The notes: generated from the sequence alone by a model not told the origin. Positions 37,952 through 47,986 are shown, numbered from the stretch's first letter. The stretch: DNA of 64,000 nucleotides from Polynucleobacter sp. AM-7D1 (GCF_018688455.1 NZ_CP061319.1:496001-560000); one strand, 5' to 3'. Translations and numbers: made by a program.

Positions 37952-40219
37952 ATGAAATTTCGTTTTCCAATCATCATTATTGATGAGGACTTTCGCTCTG
38001 AAAATATTTCAGGTTCGGGTATTCGCGACTTAGCGGAAGCCATTGAAAACGAGGGCATGGAAGTCATTGGCTTGACTAGCTATGGAGACCTCACATCCTT
38101 TGCACAGCAGGCCTCCCGCGCCTCTAGCTTTATTGTGTCTATTGATGATGAAGAGTTTGTTTCTGACTCTGAAGACCATGACTTGCCAGCATTAAATAAC
38201 TTGCGCGCCTTTATTACTGAAGTGCGTAAGCGAAATGAAGATATTCCAATCTTCTTATATGGTGAGACTCGTACTTCACGTCATATGCCAAATGACATCT
38301 TGCGTGAGTTACATGGTTTCATTCATATGAATGAAGATACGCCAGAGTTTGTGGCGCGTCACATTATTCGTGAGGCGAAGGTGTACTTAGATTCATTAGC
38401 GCCGCCATTCTTCCGCGCGCTGACTAATTACGCGTCTGAAGGTTCTTACTCTTGGCATTGCCCGGGCCACTCTGGTGGTGTTGCTTTCTTGAAGAGCCCA
38501 GTGGGTCGTATGTTCCATCAATTCTTTGGCGAGAACATGCTCCGTGCTGACGTTTGTAATGCGGTGGAAGAACTGGGTCAGTTGTTGGATCACACTGGTC
38601 CTGTATTGCAAAGTGAGCGCAACGCTGCGCGTATCTTTAATACTGATCATTTGTTCTTTGTAACCAATGGCACATCCACATCAAACAAAATTGTTTGGCA
38701 CTCTACTGTTGCCCCTGGCGATGTGGTGCTGGTGGACCGCAATTGTCACAAGTCGGTGATTCATTCGATTACGATGATGGGCGCGATCCCCATCTTCTTG
38801 ATGCCAACCCGTAATCATCTGGGCATTATTGGTCCGATTCCAAAAGAAGAGTTTGAATGGAAGAACATCAAGAAGAAAATTGATGCCAACCCATTCATTA
38901 AAGATAAGAACGTAGTGCCACGCGTCATGACGCTCACTCAAAGTACTTATGACGGTATTGTCTATAACGTCGAGATGATTAAAGAGATGCTTGATGGAAA
39001 AGTAGACTCATTGCATTTTGATGAAGCTTGGTTGCCGCACGCTGCATTCCACCCTTTTTACAAGGACATGCACGCGATCGGCGCAGATCGCAAGCGCACC
39101 AAAAAGAGTTTGATGTTTGCTACCCAATCAACTCATAAGTTATTGGCCGGCCTCTCTCAAGCTTCACAAGTATTGGTGCAGGATGCAGAAGAGCACAAGC
39201 TCGATCGCGACTGCTTCAATGAAGCCTACTTAATGCACACATCGACCAGCCCACAGTACGCCATCATTGCTTCCTGCGATGTGTCTGCTGCCATGATGGA
39301 ATCTCCGGGTGGCACAACCTTGGTTGAAGAATCTATCGCAGAGGCAATGGATTTTCGTCGTGCAATGCGTGAAGTGGATGATAAGTTTGGTGCAGACTGG
39401 TGGTTTAAGGTCTGGGGCCCAGATCATTTAACTGAAGAAGGCATTGGCGAGCGTTCAGATTGGATTCTGGAGCCCAATGCAAGCTGGCATGATTTTGGTA
39501 ATGTTGCCAAAGATTTCAATATGCTTGACCCCATCAAGGCGACTGTAGTGACGCCTGGTTTGGATGTTGAGGGCAACTTCGGTTCTATGGGTATCCCAGC
39601 AAGTATTGTTACTAAGTACTTGGCTGAGCACGGCGTGATCGTAGAGAAGTGTGGTTTGTACTCCTTCTTCATCATGTTCACCATTGGTATTACTAAAGGC
39701 CGTTGGAATACTTTGGTGACCGAACTACAGCAATTTAAAGATCACTTTGATAAGAATGCCCCGCTGTGGAAAGTGCTTCCAGAGTTTGTGGCTAAACATC
39801 CTCGCTATGAGCGGGTTGGCCTCAAAGATATCTGCCAACAGATTCATGAGTTCTATAAGAGTCGCAATGTAGCTCGCATGACGACTGAGATGTACACCTC
39901 AGACATGGTGCCCGCAATGATGCCTTCGGAAGCTTGGGCCAAGATGGCGCATAAAAAAGTAGATCGTGTTCCCTTGGATCAATTAGAAGATCGGATTACC
40001 GCAATGCTGGTAACTCCATATCCTCCAGGTATTCCGCTCCTCATCCCGGGCGAGCGCTTCAATAAACGCATCATTGACTATCTCTACTTTGCTCGTGACT
40101 TCAATGAGCGCTTCCCAGGCTTTGAGACCGATATTCACGGTCTGGTTAAAGGAGATATCGATGGACGAAGTGAGTACTACGTTGATTGTGTAAGGCAGGA
40201 GCCGGATATTACTTTGTAA
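37952..40219 (+). CDS. PLP-dependent arginine/lysine/ornithine decarboxylase
   Basis: A 755-residue fold-type III-sized basic amino acid decarboxylase of the large AdiA/CadA/SpeC family: an N-terminal receiver-like wing domain (residues 1-130), the core with SWHCPGHSGGVAFLKSP near 167, and the PLP lysine in TQSTHKLLAGLSQAS (Lys396), then the C-terminal domain. Arginine, lysine and ornithine specificity cannot be told apart by eye, though the HKLLAGLSQAS and overall length favour lysine or arginine. It could feed polyamine synthesis or acid resistance. Confidence 0.9.
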   Translation: MKFRFPIIIIDEDFRSENISGSGIRDLAEAIENEGMEVIGLTSYGDLTSFAQQASRASSFIVSIDDEEFVSDSEDHDLPALNNLRAFITEVRKRNEDIPIFLYGETRTSRHMPNDILRELHGFIHMNEDTPEFVARHIIREAKVYLDSLAPPFFRALTNYASEGSYSWHCPGHSGGVAFLKSPVGRMFHQFFGENMLRADVCNAVEELGQLLDHTGPVLQSERNAARIFNTDHLFFVTNGTSTSNKIVWHSTVAPGDVVLVDRNCHKSVIHSITMMGAIPIFLMPTRNHLGIIGPIPKEEFEWKNIKKKIDANPFIKDKNVVPRVMTLTQSTYDGIVYNVEMIKEMLDGKVDSLHFDEAWLPHAAFHPFYKDMHAIGADRKRTKKSLMFATQSTHKLLAGLSQASQVLVQDAEEHKLDRDCFNEAYLMHTSTSPQYAIIASCDVSAAMMESPGGTTLVEESIAEAMDFRRAMREVDDKFGADWWFKVWGPDHLTEEGIGERSDWILEPNASWHDFGNVAKDFNMLDPIKATVVTPGLDVEGNFGSMGIPASIVTKYLAEHGVIVEKCGLYSFFIMFTIGITKGRWNTLVTELQQFKDHFDKNAPLWKVLPEFVAKHPRYERVGLKDICQQIHEFYKSRNVARMTTEMYTSDMVPAMMPSEAWAKMAHKKVDRVPLDQLEDRITAMLVTPYPPGIPLLIPGERFNKRIIDYLYFARDFNERFPGFETDIHGLVKGDIDGRSEYYVDCVRQEPDITL

Positions 40220-40240
40220 AGTACGTCTGCATGCCTGCTA

Positions 40241-40270
40241 AATAAAAACCACCTGTAGGTGGTTTTTATT
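40241..40270. terminator. Bidirectional Rho-independent terminator
   Basis: AATAAAAACCACC and GGTGGTTTTTATT form a hairpin with a tiny loop (TGTA), flanked by A- and T-runs on opposite sides. It lies 21 bases after the decarboxylase stop and just downstream of the converging dctM gene, so it can serve both. Confidence 0.9.
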
Positions 40271-41798
40271 TGCCTTGCTTATCCAGTTGAAATAATACTG
40301 GCGCATCTTCATCTGCCTTGTTTGGTGATGTATCTGATTCAGCCTCACCACTTCCAGTGAAGTTAAATTCTTGACTCTGGACCACTGCTGCAGGCTTATC
40401 CAAGAAGGTGGTGACTAGTGCTGGGAATGCCGCTACAACAATCACCATGATCAGTTGTAGGGCAACCCAAGGCAATGCGCCCCAATAGATGTCACTACTC
40501 TTCACTTCTTTCGGTGCTACCCCACGAAGATAGAACAGTGCAAATCCAAAAGGTGGATGCATAAATGAGGTTTGCATGTTCACGCACAGCATCACGCCAA
40601 ACCACACTAGTGCAGCGCTTGCAGCGGCTTGGGGGTTGCCATTCATGGAGGCAAGTAAAACTGGTGCAAGTAGTTTGACTGCCACAGGTGCTAACAAAGG
40701 CACAACGATGAAGGCGATTTCAAAGAAGTCCAAGAAGAAAGCCAAAAAGAATACAAATAGATTCACAAGCACTAAGAAGCCAACCCAGCCGCCTGGCAGA
40801 TTGGAAAACAATTCTTCAACCCAGTGACCTCCATCAACACCCTGGAAGACAACCGAGAAGCAAGTCGATCCAATCAAGATGAAGACCACCATGGCAGTAA
40901 TGCGCATCGTGTTTTGATAAGCCTCTTGAATCAATCCTTTGAGATTGGGGATACTGGCTCTGCGTATCCAGGCTAATAGCAATGCACCCATCGCACCCAT
41001 CGCGCCTGACTCGGTTGGAGTGGCAATGCCAGTCATGATGGTTCCCAGTACCAAGAAAATCAGTATTGCCGAGGGAATGATCCCTAGGAGACATTTTTTC
41101 CAGAGCGCCCAGCCTCTAAGGGTGAGCTCATTTTCCGGCGCGGGGGGTAGGTAATCTGGTCTAAGGCGGGAGAGGAAGAATGTGTAGACAGCAAAAAGAC
41201 CAATTTGCAGAAGAGATGGGCCCCAAGCACCAAGATACATGCTCCCCACATCAGCACTACCACTCTGGGTTTTGAGTTGGTCAGCCAGAACAATCAGGAC
41301 TAAAGAGGGAGGTACTAGCTGGGTAATGGTTCCAGAGGCCGCTAAAACGCCCGTAGCGTAGCGCATGTTATATCCATAGCGCATCATGACGGGCAGGGAG
41401 ATCATCGCCATAGCGATCACCTGAGCAGCCACAGTGCCAGTTATCGCCCCGAGAATGAATCCGACAATAATCACCGAGTAACCCAGACCCCCGCGAATGC
41501 GCCCAAAGAGCTGACCCATGGAGTCCAGCATTTCTTCTGCAAGGCCGCAGCGCTCTAGTATGGCGCCCATGAACGTAAAGAAAGGAATGGCTAGCAGGAG
41601 ATCGTTTGCGAGGACGCTGCCAAAGATGCGCTGGGGAATGGCTTGTAAAAACGGCATGCCAAAGAAATTCTCAGCGATCGCAATGCCAGCAAAAAATAAT
41701 CCTGCAGCCATCAAAGAAAAGGCCACCGGAAAGCCGATCAACATAAACACAATGAGTCCGCCAAACATGAGCGGTGGCATCCATTCAAGTGGAATCAT
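40266..41798 (-). CDS. dctM: TRAP transporter large permease (DctM)
   Basis: The 510-residue protein has about twelve membrane helices with DctM landmarks (GFPVAFSLMAAGLFF near the N-terminus, GAITGTVAAQVIAMAMISLPVM, ATPTESGAMGAMGALLLA, QTSFMHPPFGFALFYLRG) and a hydrophilic acidic tail of about 35 residues. TRAP systems use a sodium gradient to import carboxylates bound by a DctP receptor. It is longer than the typical 430 residues and overlaps the dctQ stop by four bases. No dctP gene is nearby. Confidence 0.92.
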   Translation of the reverse strand: MIPLEWMPPLMFGGLIVFMLIGFPVAFSLMAAGLFFAGIAIAENFFGMPFLQAIPQRIFGSVLANDLLLAIPFFTFMGAILERCGLAEEMLDSMGQLFGRIRGGLGYSVIIVGFILGAITGTVAAQVIAMAMISLPVMMRYGYNMRYATGVLAASGTITQLVPPSLVLIVLADQLKTQSGSADVGSMYLGAWGPSLLQIGLFAVYTFFLSRLRPDYLPPAPENELTLRGWALWKKCLLGIIPSAILIFLVLGTIMTGIATPTESGAMGAMGALLLAWIRRASIPNLKGLIQEAYQNTMRITAMVVFILIGSTCFSVVFQGVDGGHWVEELFSNLPGGWVGFLVLVNLFVFFLAFFLDFFEIAFIVVPLLAPVAVKLLAPVLLASMNGNPQAAASAALVWFGVMLCVNMQTSFMHPPFGFALFYLRGVAPKEVKSSDIYWGALPWVALQLIMVIVVAAFPALVTTFLDKPAAVVQSQEFNFTGSGEAESDTSPNKADEDAPVLFQLDKQGK

Positions 41799-42346
41799 TG
41801 CATGGGCTTTTCATAATGGAGATCGGCTACAGGTAATGTTTCTTTACCTTTGATTACGCCAATGCGTTTAATGATTTCCGATAAGCCTTGCAGACTCAAC
41901 ATAAAAAAACCAAAAGGCACAATAAATTTAATGGGGTAGCGTGACAAACCGCCTGCATTGAGCGAATGCTCTGAGACTAACCATGAGGGATAAAACAAAG
42001 TAGTCCAAGATAGCCAGGTAAAAAGAATGCAGGCTGGCATTAAAAAGCAAATCAAACCAAAGAGGTCAATATAAATACGTCCGCGATCAGAAAGCTGCGA
42101 GTAAATTAAATCGACGCGAACATGTTCATTGCGTTTTAGTGTGTAAGAGGCGCCCAACATGACGGCAGCAGCAAAGAGGTACCACTGCAATTCTAGTGGC
42201 CAGTTGTTACTGATATCTAGGCTATAGCGGAGTAGTGCATTGAGAGCTGATACAACGCAAGACAGCAAGATCATGATGCTGGCTGCCTTGCCCAAGAATT
42301 GATTTAGACGGTCAATTCCTGTTGAGAGCGTTCCCCAAAAGCCCAT
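41795..42346 (-). CDS. dctQ: TRAP transporter small permease (DctQ)
   Basis: The 183-residue protein has four membrane helices and the DctQ features WPLELQWYLFAAAVMLGASYTLKRNEHVRVD, cited here by its start at about residue 48. It pairs with DctM. The start is five bases after the argH stop, so the transporter is cotranscribed with arginine biosynthesis, an arrangement without an obvious functional reason. Substrate unknown. Confidence 0.9.
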   Translation of the reverse strand: MGFWGTLSTGIDRLNQFLGKAASIMILLSCVVSALNALLRYSLDISNNWPLELQWYLFAAAVMLGASYTLKRNEHVRVDLIYSQLSDRGRIYIDLFGLICFLMPACILFTWLSWTTLFYPSWLVSEHSLNAGGLSRYPIKFIVPFGFFMLSLQGLSEIIKRIGVIKGKETLPVADLHYEKPMQ

Positions 42347-42351
42347 GCAGT

Positions 42352-43770
42352 TTAGAGATCTGCACGACCCCGTTTAATGGCAGCAAGCACTTGCGCTGGA
42401 GCAGTACCGCCAGCATGTTGACGAGAATTTACCGAGCCATCTACCGTTAAGAGGGTAAAGACATCATCACCCATGAGTTCAGGGCGATTATCTAAGCCAC
42501 AGGCAAAGCGTAATTCCGATAGGGTGAGATCGGTAAGCATGCAGTTACGACCAACGCAGGCTTTAACAGCGTGAGCTACGGCCTCATGAGCATCACGGAA
42601 AGCCAAACCTTTTTTGACCAAGTAATCAGCTAAGTCAGTTGCAGTGGCGAAACCTTCTTCAGCGGCAGCCTTCATTACATCTGCTTTCACCTGAATATGT
42701 GGGACCATATCAGCGAAGATACGCAATGTATCTTGCACGGTATCAACAGCATCAAACAATGGCTCTTTATCTTCCTGGTTATCTTTGTTGTATGCCAGTG
42801 GCTGACTCTTCATTAAGGTCAATAAAGAGATTAAGTCGCCGTATACGCGACCTGTTTTACCGCGCGCCAATTCTGGTACATCTGGATTCTTTTTCTGCGG
42901 CATGATGGAGCTTCCAGTGCAGAAACGATCTGGTAAATCAATAAAGCCAAAGCGTGGGCTGAGCCAAAGCACAAGCTCTTCAGATAAGCGAGATACGTGC
43001 ATCATTAAGATGGAAGCAAAGGCACAGAACTCAATCGCAAAGTCACGATCAGATACTGCGTCAAGCGAGTTATTGCAGATGCCATCAAAACCAAGGGTCT
43101 TGGCAACTTGCTCACGATCAATTGGGTAGGTAGTTCCGGCTAATGCAGCAGCACCAAGCGGTAGACGATTAAAGCGAGCACGAAGATCAGTCAAGCGGCT
43201 AGCATCACGGCTAAACATTTCGTAATAAGCCATTAAGTGATGGCCAAAAGTAATGGGTTGCGCTACTTGCAGGTGAGTGTGGCCAGGCATGATCGTGGCA
43301 GAGTGGGTCTCCGCAAGATCCAGCAAAGCAATACGCAAGGTTTTGAGGGTGGCTGCAATTTGATCCACGCTACCACGCAACCACAGACGTAAATCCGTGG
43401 CGACTTGGTCATTACGTGAACGACCAGTGTGAAGACGCTTTCCGGCATCGCCGACTAATTCCGTGAGGCGAGCTTCAATATTCAGATGGACATCTTCCAG
43501 AGCGAGTTGCCAGTTAAATTCACCAGCCTCAATTTCACCCTTAATCTGAGCCATACCCTTTTGAATATCCGCTAAATCTTGCGCGCTAATAATCTTTTGG
43601 GTGGCCAGCATTTCAGCGTGAGCCAAAGATCCAGCAATGTCGACTAAGGCAAAACGTTGATCAAAGCCAATGGAGGCGGTATAACGCTGAACTAGTTCGT
43701 CAACGGGTTCGTTAAAACGGGCCGACCAAGCTTGGGCTTTGTTGGCAAGGGAATTTTTTGATGAGCTCAT
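42352..43770 (-). CDS. argH: Argininosuccinate lyase ArgH
   Basis: ArgH cleaves argininosuccinate to arginine and fumarate. The start ATG 43770 gives a 472-residue product beginning [19 protein letters not shown]; a longer frame from 43860 runs into the hemC promoter region and is unlikely. The fumarase-superfamily signature [16 protein letters not shown] is intact, as are HTGRSRNDQ and MPGHTHLQ. It is divergent from hemC, with only 43 bases between starts. Confidence 0.96.
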   Translation of the reverse strand: MSSSKNSLANKAQAWSARFNEPVDELVQRYTASIGFDQRFALVDIAGSLAHAEMLATQKIISAQDLADIQKGMAQIKGEIEAGEFNWQLALEDVHLNIEARLTELVGDAGKRLHTGRSRNDQVATDLRLWLRGSVDQIAATLKTLRIALLDLAETHSATIMPGHTHLQVAQPITFGHHLMAYYEMFSRDASRLTDLRARFNRLPLGAAALAGTTYPIDREQVAKTLGFDGICNNSLDAVSDRDFAIEFCAFASILMMHVSRLSEELVLWLSPRFGFIDLPDRFCTGSSIMPQKKNPDVPELARGKTGRVYGDLISLLTLMKSQPLAYNKDNQEDKEPLFDAVDTVQDTLRIFADMVPHIQVKADVMKAAAEEGFATATDLADYLVKKGLAFRDAHEAVAHAVKACVGRNCMLTDLTLSELRFACGLDNRPELMGDDVFTLLTVDGSVNSRQHAGGTAPAQVLAAIKRGRADL

Positions 43771-43813
43771 AAACGCAGTATATTGGTGTAGGTCTTTGCT
43801 TATTTTAAATGTT

Positions 43814-44794
43814 ATGTCCCAAACCCCTATTTCTAGCTCCACTTCCCCTGTATCTGCCACCCCTCAGCGCCTGGTAATTGCCTCCCGTGAGAGTCGCCTT
43901 GCCATGTGGCAGGCGGAACACGTCCGAGATTGCCTTAAAAAGCTCTATCCAGCATGCGACGTGCAGATTCTGGGTATGACTACCCGGGGAGACCAAATAC
44001 TGGATAAGGCCCTCTCTAAAGTGGGTGGTAAGGGCTTATTTGTGAAAGAGCTCGAAACTGCCTTGGAAGACGGCCGGGCTGATTTGGCTGTGCACTCCCT
44101 TAAAGATGTGCCTATGGTCATGCCTAAGGGTTTTGATTTGTCCTGCGTGATGGCTCGGGAAGATGCGCATGATGCATTTGTCTCTAATGATTACGCCAGC
44201 CTGGAGGATTTACCAAATGGCGCAGTGGTAGGCACTTCTAGCTTGCGCCGTGAGTCGGTCCTGAGATCCAAGTTCCCATACTTAGTGATTCAACCTTTGC
44301 GTGGCAATTTAGATACTCGTATGGGCAAACTCGATCGTGGTGAGTATCAAGCCATTATTTTGGCCGCTGCAGGTCTCAAGCGACTTGGTTTGGAAAGTCG
44401 TATTCGTGCGCTGTTACCGATTGATCCCTATACGCCAGCTGCAGGGCAGGGTGCACTCGGTATCGAAACTTTGAGCAAGCATCCCAATATTCAAGAGTGG
44501 TTAGCCCCCCTCAATGATTTGCCAACTCTCTATGCGGTCACTGCTGAGCGTATGGTGTCGCGTCAACTCGGTGGTTCTTGTGAGGTACCTTTAGCGGCTT
44601 ATGCCACATGGGATCAAGATCATATGAATATCCGTTCTTTTGTCGCTAGTGTCGATGGCACTGCAAGTTGCTTGGCTAGTGCTCAAGGTGCTGTAAAAAG
44701 TGTAGAAGATGCGGAAGCGCTTGGACTCTCAGTTGCGCGAGATCTGATTGCTCAGGGTGCAGAGCATTTATTGCCAAACGGTCTACCTAAGTAA
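43814..44794 (+). CDS. hemC: Hydroxymethylbilane synthase HemC
   Basis: HemC polymerises four porphobilinogen molecules to hydroxymethylbilane. I place the start at ATG 43814 (MSQTPISSS); a longer frame from 43739 would overlap argH. The 326-residue protein has [33 protein letters not shown] and the dipyrromethane cofactor cysteine in [11 protein letters not shown] (Cys256). It leads directly into hemD. Confidence 0.96.
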   Translation: MSQTPISSSTSPVSATPQRLVIASRESRLAMWQAEHVRDCLKKLYPACDVQILGMTTRGDQILDKALSKVGGKGLFVKELETALEDGRADLAVHSLKDVPMVMPKGFDLSCVMAREDAHDAFVSNDYASLEDLPNGAVVGTSSLRRESVLRSKFPYLVIQPLRGNLDTRMGKLDRGEYQAIILAAAGLKRLGLESRIRALLPIDPYTPAAGQGALGIETLSKHPNIQEWLAPLNDLPTLYAVTAERMVSRQLGGSCEVPLAAYATWDQDHMNIRSFVASVDGTASCLASAQGAVKSVEDAEALGLSVARDLIAQGAEHLLPNGLPK

Positions 44795-44800
44795 AACCCA

Positions 44801-45610
44801 ATGAGCAACAAGACTATTGTCATTACCCGTCCCAGCGGACAGGCACGTCAATTGTCGGAGGCCTTACAGGCAAGTTTAGTAGATAGCGGGTTTACGAAAG
44901 ACACAGTCCCCAAGATCATTTCTTTGCCACTACTGACAATTGTCCCGAAGGGTGATGATGTTTTAGTAGAGCGGATCACTGCAGCACTCAAGTCTGCAGA
45001 CCTAGCAATTTTTGTTAGCCCCAATGCAATTGAATGCACGATGCGTTTGCTGGAAAGATCTTGGCAAGAGGTATCTGATCGGCCATTACCAATAGGTGTG
45101 ATGGGAGGAAGTAGTTTGGCAGCCCTCAACAATCACGGTATTGGTCTTGAGGGCAATGCTACAAAAATTATTCTTCCTCAAAGTAATGTGCAGTGGGATT
45201 CCGAGGGCCTTTGGTCTGAATTGCAGGCCCTGAACTGGGATTGGTCGAGCAAGAAAGTCATCATCTTTAAAGGTGAGGGTGGGCGCGACTGGTTAGCTGA
45301 AACTTTAAAACAGGCTGGGGCGCAAGTTGAGGCTTTCTCTGTTTATACCCGGGTACCATTAGATCTCAATAGTTCCGCCTGGAATGATGTCCATGAGATG
45401 GATTTTGCAAAATCACTTTGGTTACTAACCTCATCTGAGGCAGTGCGTTATTTGGGTCAAGCAACATTGCCCTTAGATCTGGCAACAGCCATTTGTCCAC
45501 ATCACAATATTGCGGATGCCGCTGAGCAAATTGGCTTTGGTGAGGTGCTTACTTGCGAGCCTGGTGATGAGGCTTTAATTGCCGCATCGCAAGCTTGGCT
45601 ATCCATCTAA
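44801..45610 (+). CDS. hemD: Uroporphyrinogen-III synthase HemD
   Basis: HemD cyclises hydroxymethylbilane to uroporphyrinogen III with D-ring inversion. The 269-residue protein has the expected two-domain pattern, starting KTIVITRPSGQARQL and containing FVSPNAIE near residue 71, IFKGEGGRDWLAETL near 155, and a second domain with LLTSSEAVRYL. Family sequences are poorly conserved; the position six bases after hemC is strong support. hemX and hemY homologues that often follow are absent here, where ubiC converges instead. Confidence 0.92.
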   Translation: MSNKTIVITRPSGQARQLSEALQASLVDSGFTKDTVPKIISLPLLTIVPKGDDVLVERITAALKSADLAIFVSPNAIECTMRLLERSWQEVSDRPLPIGVMGGSSLAALNNHGIGLEGNATKIILPQSNVQWDSEGLWSELQALNWDWSSKKVIIFKGEGGRDWLAETLKQAGAQVEAFSVYTRVPLDLNSSAWNDVHEMDFAKSLWLLTSSEAVRYLGQATLPLDLATAICPHHNIADAAEQIGFGEVLTCEPGDEALIAASQAWLSI

Positions 45611-46179
45611 TTACTGGGGTAGTTGAGCAGGGCAGGCAGAAATACTTCACTCACCAGGAGTGGACGTCCCTTCAGTTGATAGAGCGTACGTCTTGCCCAA
45701 CTCACAGAGGGAAGCTCTGGGTATTGCTGGAAACACTTTTTCCATAAGGCACTTCGTTTATCCAGTCGAGTAATTTCACGTAAAGGTTTTTTCTTGGAGT
45801 GCATGCGTGTTTTAGCAAACAACACCGCTCCTAAAGGTTTCTTTCCTAAACGTAAAATCTCGTGATTACTGCCACTAGAGCTACTGATGGGAATAATGCT
45901 GTGAGCCATGACTAGTGGAACACCGTTTACACAAAGCAGCACTTCACGGATACGACAACGTTTGATCTTGAAATGAAAATAGCGACTCTCGTCGCTATTT
46001 AGGTTTTGCCGGCAATCTCGCAGAACTACTACCTCTAGTTTTTGTCCAATTGCACGTTCAATTTTTTGGGTTAAAGAACCGGTATCACTTAGCCAGGCCT
46101 GCCACTTGCGTGGCGCCTGATGCAATTCACCGGAATCGACTCGATTCCATGCAGAACGGAGACGACGACGGTGAACCAT
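45607..46179 (-). CDS. ubiC: Chorismate lyase UbiC
   Basis: UbiC removes pyruvate from chorismate to give 4-hydroxybenzoate, the first step of ubiquinone synthesis. The 190-residue protein has WLSDTGSLTQKIE near residue 29, the active-site Arg region IREVLLCVNGVPLVMAHSIIP, and the C-terminal LYQLKGRPLLVSEVFLP with the catalytic Glu. Its stop overlaps the hemD stop region by four bases on the opposite strand, and it follows rhlE by two bases. Confidence 0.9.
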   Translation of the reverse strand: MVHRRRLRSAWNRVDSGELHQAPRKWQAWLSDTGSLTQKIERAIGQKLEVVVLRDCRQNLNSDESRYFHFKIKRCRIREVLLCVNGVPLVMAHSIIPISSSSGSNHEILRLGKKPLGAVLFAKTRMHSKKKPLREITRLDKRSALWKKCFQQYPELPSVSWARRTLYQLKGRPLLVSEVFLPALLNYPSN

Positions 46180-46181
46180 TT

Positions 46182-47735
46182 TTAGCTACCGCTAAAGTTT
46201 CTGCGTTGACCGCCAGATTTTGGTTTAGCAAAACGTGGACCAGCGGATGGACGTGAATCACCAGAGCGGTTACCACCAGCAGGACGTGAGTCAGCAGAAC
46301 GTGCAGGGCGTGAATCAGCAAAACGATTGCCACCAGCAGGGCGTGAATCACCAGATGGACGGGAATCGCCAGAGCGAGATTCGAAATGATTGCCTGAGCG
46401 ATTACCACCGCCTCCGCCACCAGAACGAGACTCTGAGCGAGCACCAGAACCATAACGGCCACCACCGCCACCAGAACGACCACCACCGCCGAAGCCGCCG
46501 CCAGAGCGACCGCCACCTGGGCGACCACCGCCACCACCAAAGCTAGGCTTAGCTTGCGGCTCAAGGCCGGCAATGACTGAGGCAACGATGTCTTGCTGTG
46601 TAAAGCGTTCGATATTGCGAATCTTGGCGCGATCACGATGCTCAACTAAAGTGATAGCAACACCATTGCGACCAGCGCGACCAGTACGACCGATACGGTG
46701 CGTGTAGTCTTCAGGTTTCATTGGCAAGCCAAAGTTAATCACGTGACTAATGCGTGGTACATCAATACCGCGAGCCGCTACGTCAGTCGCAACCAAAATC
46801 TTGGTGTGACCTTTACGCAAAGATTCAAGGCGGCGCATACGAACAGCTTGAGGCATTGCACCGTGTAAGGCGCTAGCTTCATAACCATTTGCACGTAAGG
46901 TGTCAGCAATTTTTTCACTTTCAACTTGAGTGCTTGCAAACACAACTGCTTGATCCAAAGAGGCATCAGCCAAAATGTGCTCGAGCAATTTATGCTTGTG
47001 TGACATGCTGTCAGCCCAGTGCAGCTTCTGTTCAATGTTCGCGTGCTTTTCGCCAGCATGTGCAAGCTCAATACGCTTAGCGTTAGTGGTTAACTCATTA
47101 GCCAAAGACATAATCTTTGGTGCAAAAGTTGCAGAGAACATCAAAGTTTGGGTGCGACCAGCGCAACGCTTATCAATAGCTTCGAGATCATCAGCAAATC
47201 CCATGTCGAGCATGCGATCGGCTTCATCGATAACGAGTTGCTTAACGTCATCTAAGCGAATTGCTTTGCTGTCGGTCAGGTCGAGCAAGCGACCAGGGGT
47301 TGCGACAACTAACAATGCGCCTTTCAGGGCTTGGATTTGCTTGCCATAAGGCATGCCGCCCATGACGGTTGCAATACGGATGCCTTTCATGCCACGAACT
47401 AAGTTCACTGCATCTGCGGCAACCTGTTGAGCTAATTCACGAGTAGGACAGAGCACCAACACTTTAGGTTGTGCGCGACCTGGTACAGGTGAGCCGTTTG
47501 GGTTGTCCTCGATCAGTTGATTAATCAAGGGTAATAAAAAGGCTGCGGTTTTACCGCTACCAGTTTGACTGCTGACTAATAAGTCACCGCCAGCGAGAGC
47601 CACAGGAATAACCTGAGCTTGCACTTCAGTGGCTTGGGTGTAACCCAGTTCAGCAACGTTTTTAAGGAGTGGCGCCGCGAGGGCGAAATTCTGGAAATCA
47701 TTTCCAGAGGGATTGGTTTCTTTAGAAAAAGTCAT
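46182..47735 (-). CDS. rhlE: DEAD-box RNA helicase, RhlE type, with Gly/Arg/Ser-rich repeat tail
   Basis: An ATP-dependent RNA helicase of 517 residues from ATG 47735. Motifs: Q-motif region NFALAAPLL, SQTGSGKTAAFL (motif I), VIDEADRMLDMGF (II), MFSATF (III), RGIDVPRISHVINFGLP and HRIGRTGRAGR (V, VI). After about residue 400 comes a disordered tail of GGG/RSGG runs and repeated DSRP(A/S)GGNR units, likely an RNA-binding or condensate-forming region. Such helicases act in ribosome assembly, mRNA decay and cold adaptation. A hairpin-rich leader precedes it. A longer frame to 47813 is less likely because it spans these hairpins. Confidence 0.92.
   Translation of the reverse strand: MTFSKETNPSGNDFQNFALAAPLLKNVAELGYTQATEVQAQVIPVALAGGDLLVSSQTGSGKTAAFLLPLINQLIEDNPNGSPVPGRAQPKVLVLCPTRELAQQVAADAVNLVRGMKGIRIATVMGGMPYGKQIQALKGALLVVATPGRLLDLTDSKAIRLDDVKQLVIDEADRMLDMGFADDLEAIDKRCAGRTQTLMFSATFAPKIMSLANELTTNAKRIELAHAGEKHANIEQKLHWADSMSHKHKLLEHILADASLDQAVVFASTQVESEKIADTLRANGYEASALHGAMPQAVRMRRLESLRKGHTKILVATDVAARGIDVPRISHVINFGLPMKPEDYTHRIGRTGRAGRNGVAITLVEHRDRAKIRNIERFTQQDIVASVIAGLEPQAKPSFGGGGGRPGGGRSGGGFGGGGRSGGGGGRYGSGARSESRSGGGGGGNRSGNHFESRSGDSRPSGDSRPAGGNRFADSRPARSADSRPAGGNRSGDSRPSAGPRFAKPKSGGQRRNFSGS
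46205..46545 (-). repeat. Repetitive coding region of the RhlE tail
   Basis: Imperfect tandem units encode DSRPAGGNR and DSRPSG-like peptides (about 46205-46400), and a Gly-run tract encodes RSGGGG repeats (about 46400-46545). The DNA units share runs such as CCACCAGCAGG and GAATCACCAGA on the plus strand. This region is prone to slippage and length variation. Confidence 0.8.
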
Positions 47736-47743
47736 GCTATTAC

Positions 47744-47822
47744 ACATCCCTTTCAAGGGATGTCTCCGTGTATACACTCTCTGTTTTTTACTGAGTGTGA
47801 TGGTCAAAGGCATCGACCATCA
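47744..47822 (-). promoter_or_regulatory. Three hairpins in the rhlE leader
   Basis: In mRNA order: GACCATCA-region stem TGATGGTC/GACCATCA (47798-47822); ACACTC/GAGTGT (47774-47798); and ACATCCCTT/AAGGGATGT (47744-47763), 9-base arms with a two-base centre. The last one contains the only SD-like purine run (AAGGGA) before ATG 47735, so it may hide the ribosome binding site until unfolded. Confidence 0.5.
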
Positions 47823-47986
47823 GACAGGCGGCAGCGCGATTTTTAACTTCGGTGTTTATGACTTCTAAACGATGCGCTGAAATATAGCTGGGGGGCGATG
47901 AATCAAATTGCTTTAAAAAGCCTCCTATTATGGCATTTTGAGGAGCCAATTACAAGGGTTTTCCCGAATTTAATTATGATGGGCTG

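Noticed and set aside
43739-43813. N-terminal extension of HemC from 43739.
   Set aside because: It would overlap argH and adds a non-family sequence; the ATG at 43814 matches the family.
46235-46546. Open frame on the plus strand through the rhlE tail, and repeats that look CRISPR-like.
   Set aside because: It is the complement of the coding repeats; unit lengths vary, there are no regular spacers, and the product is low complexity.
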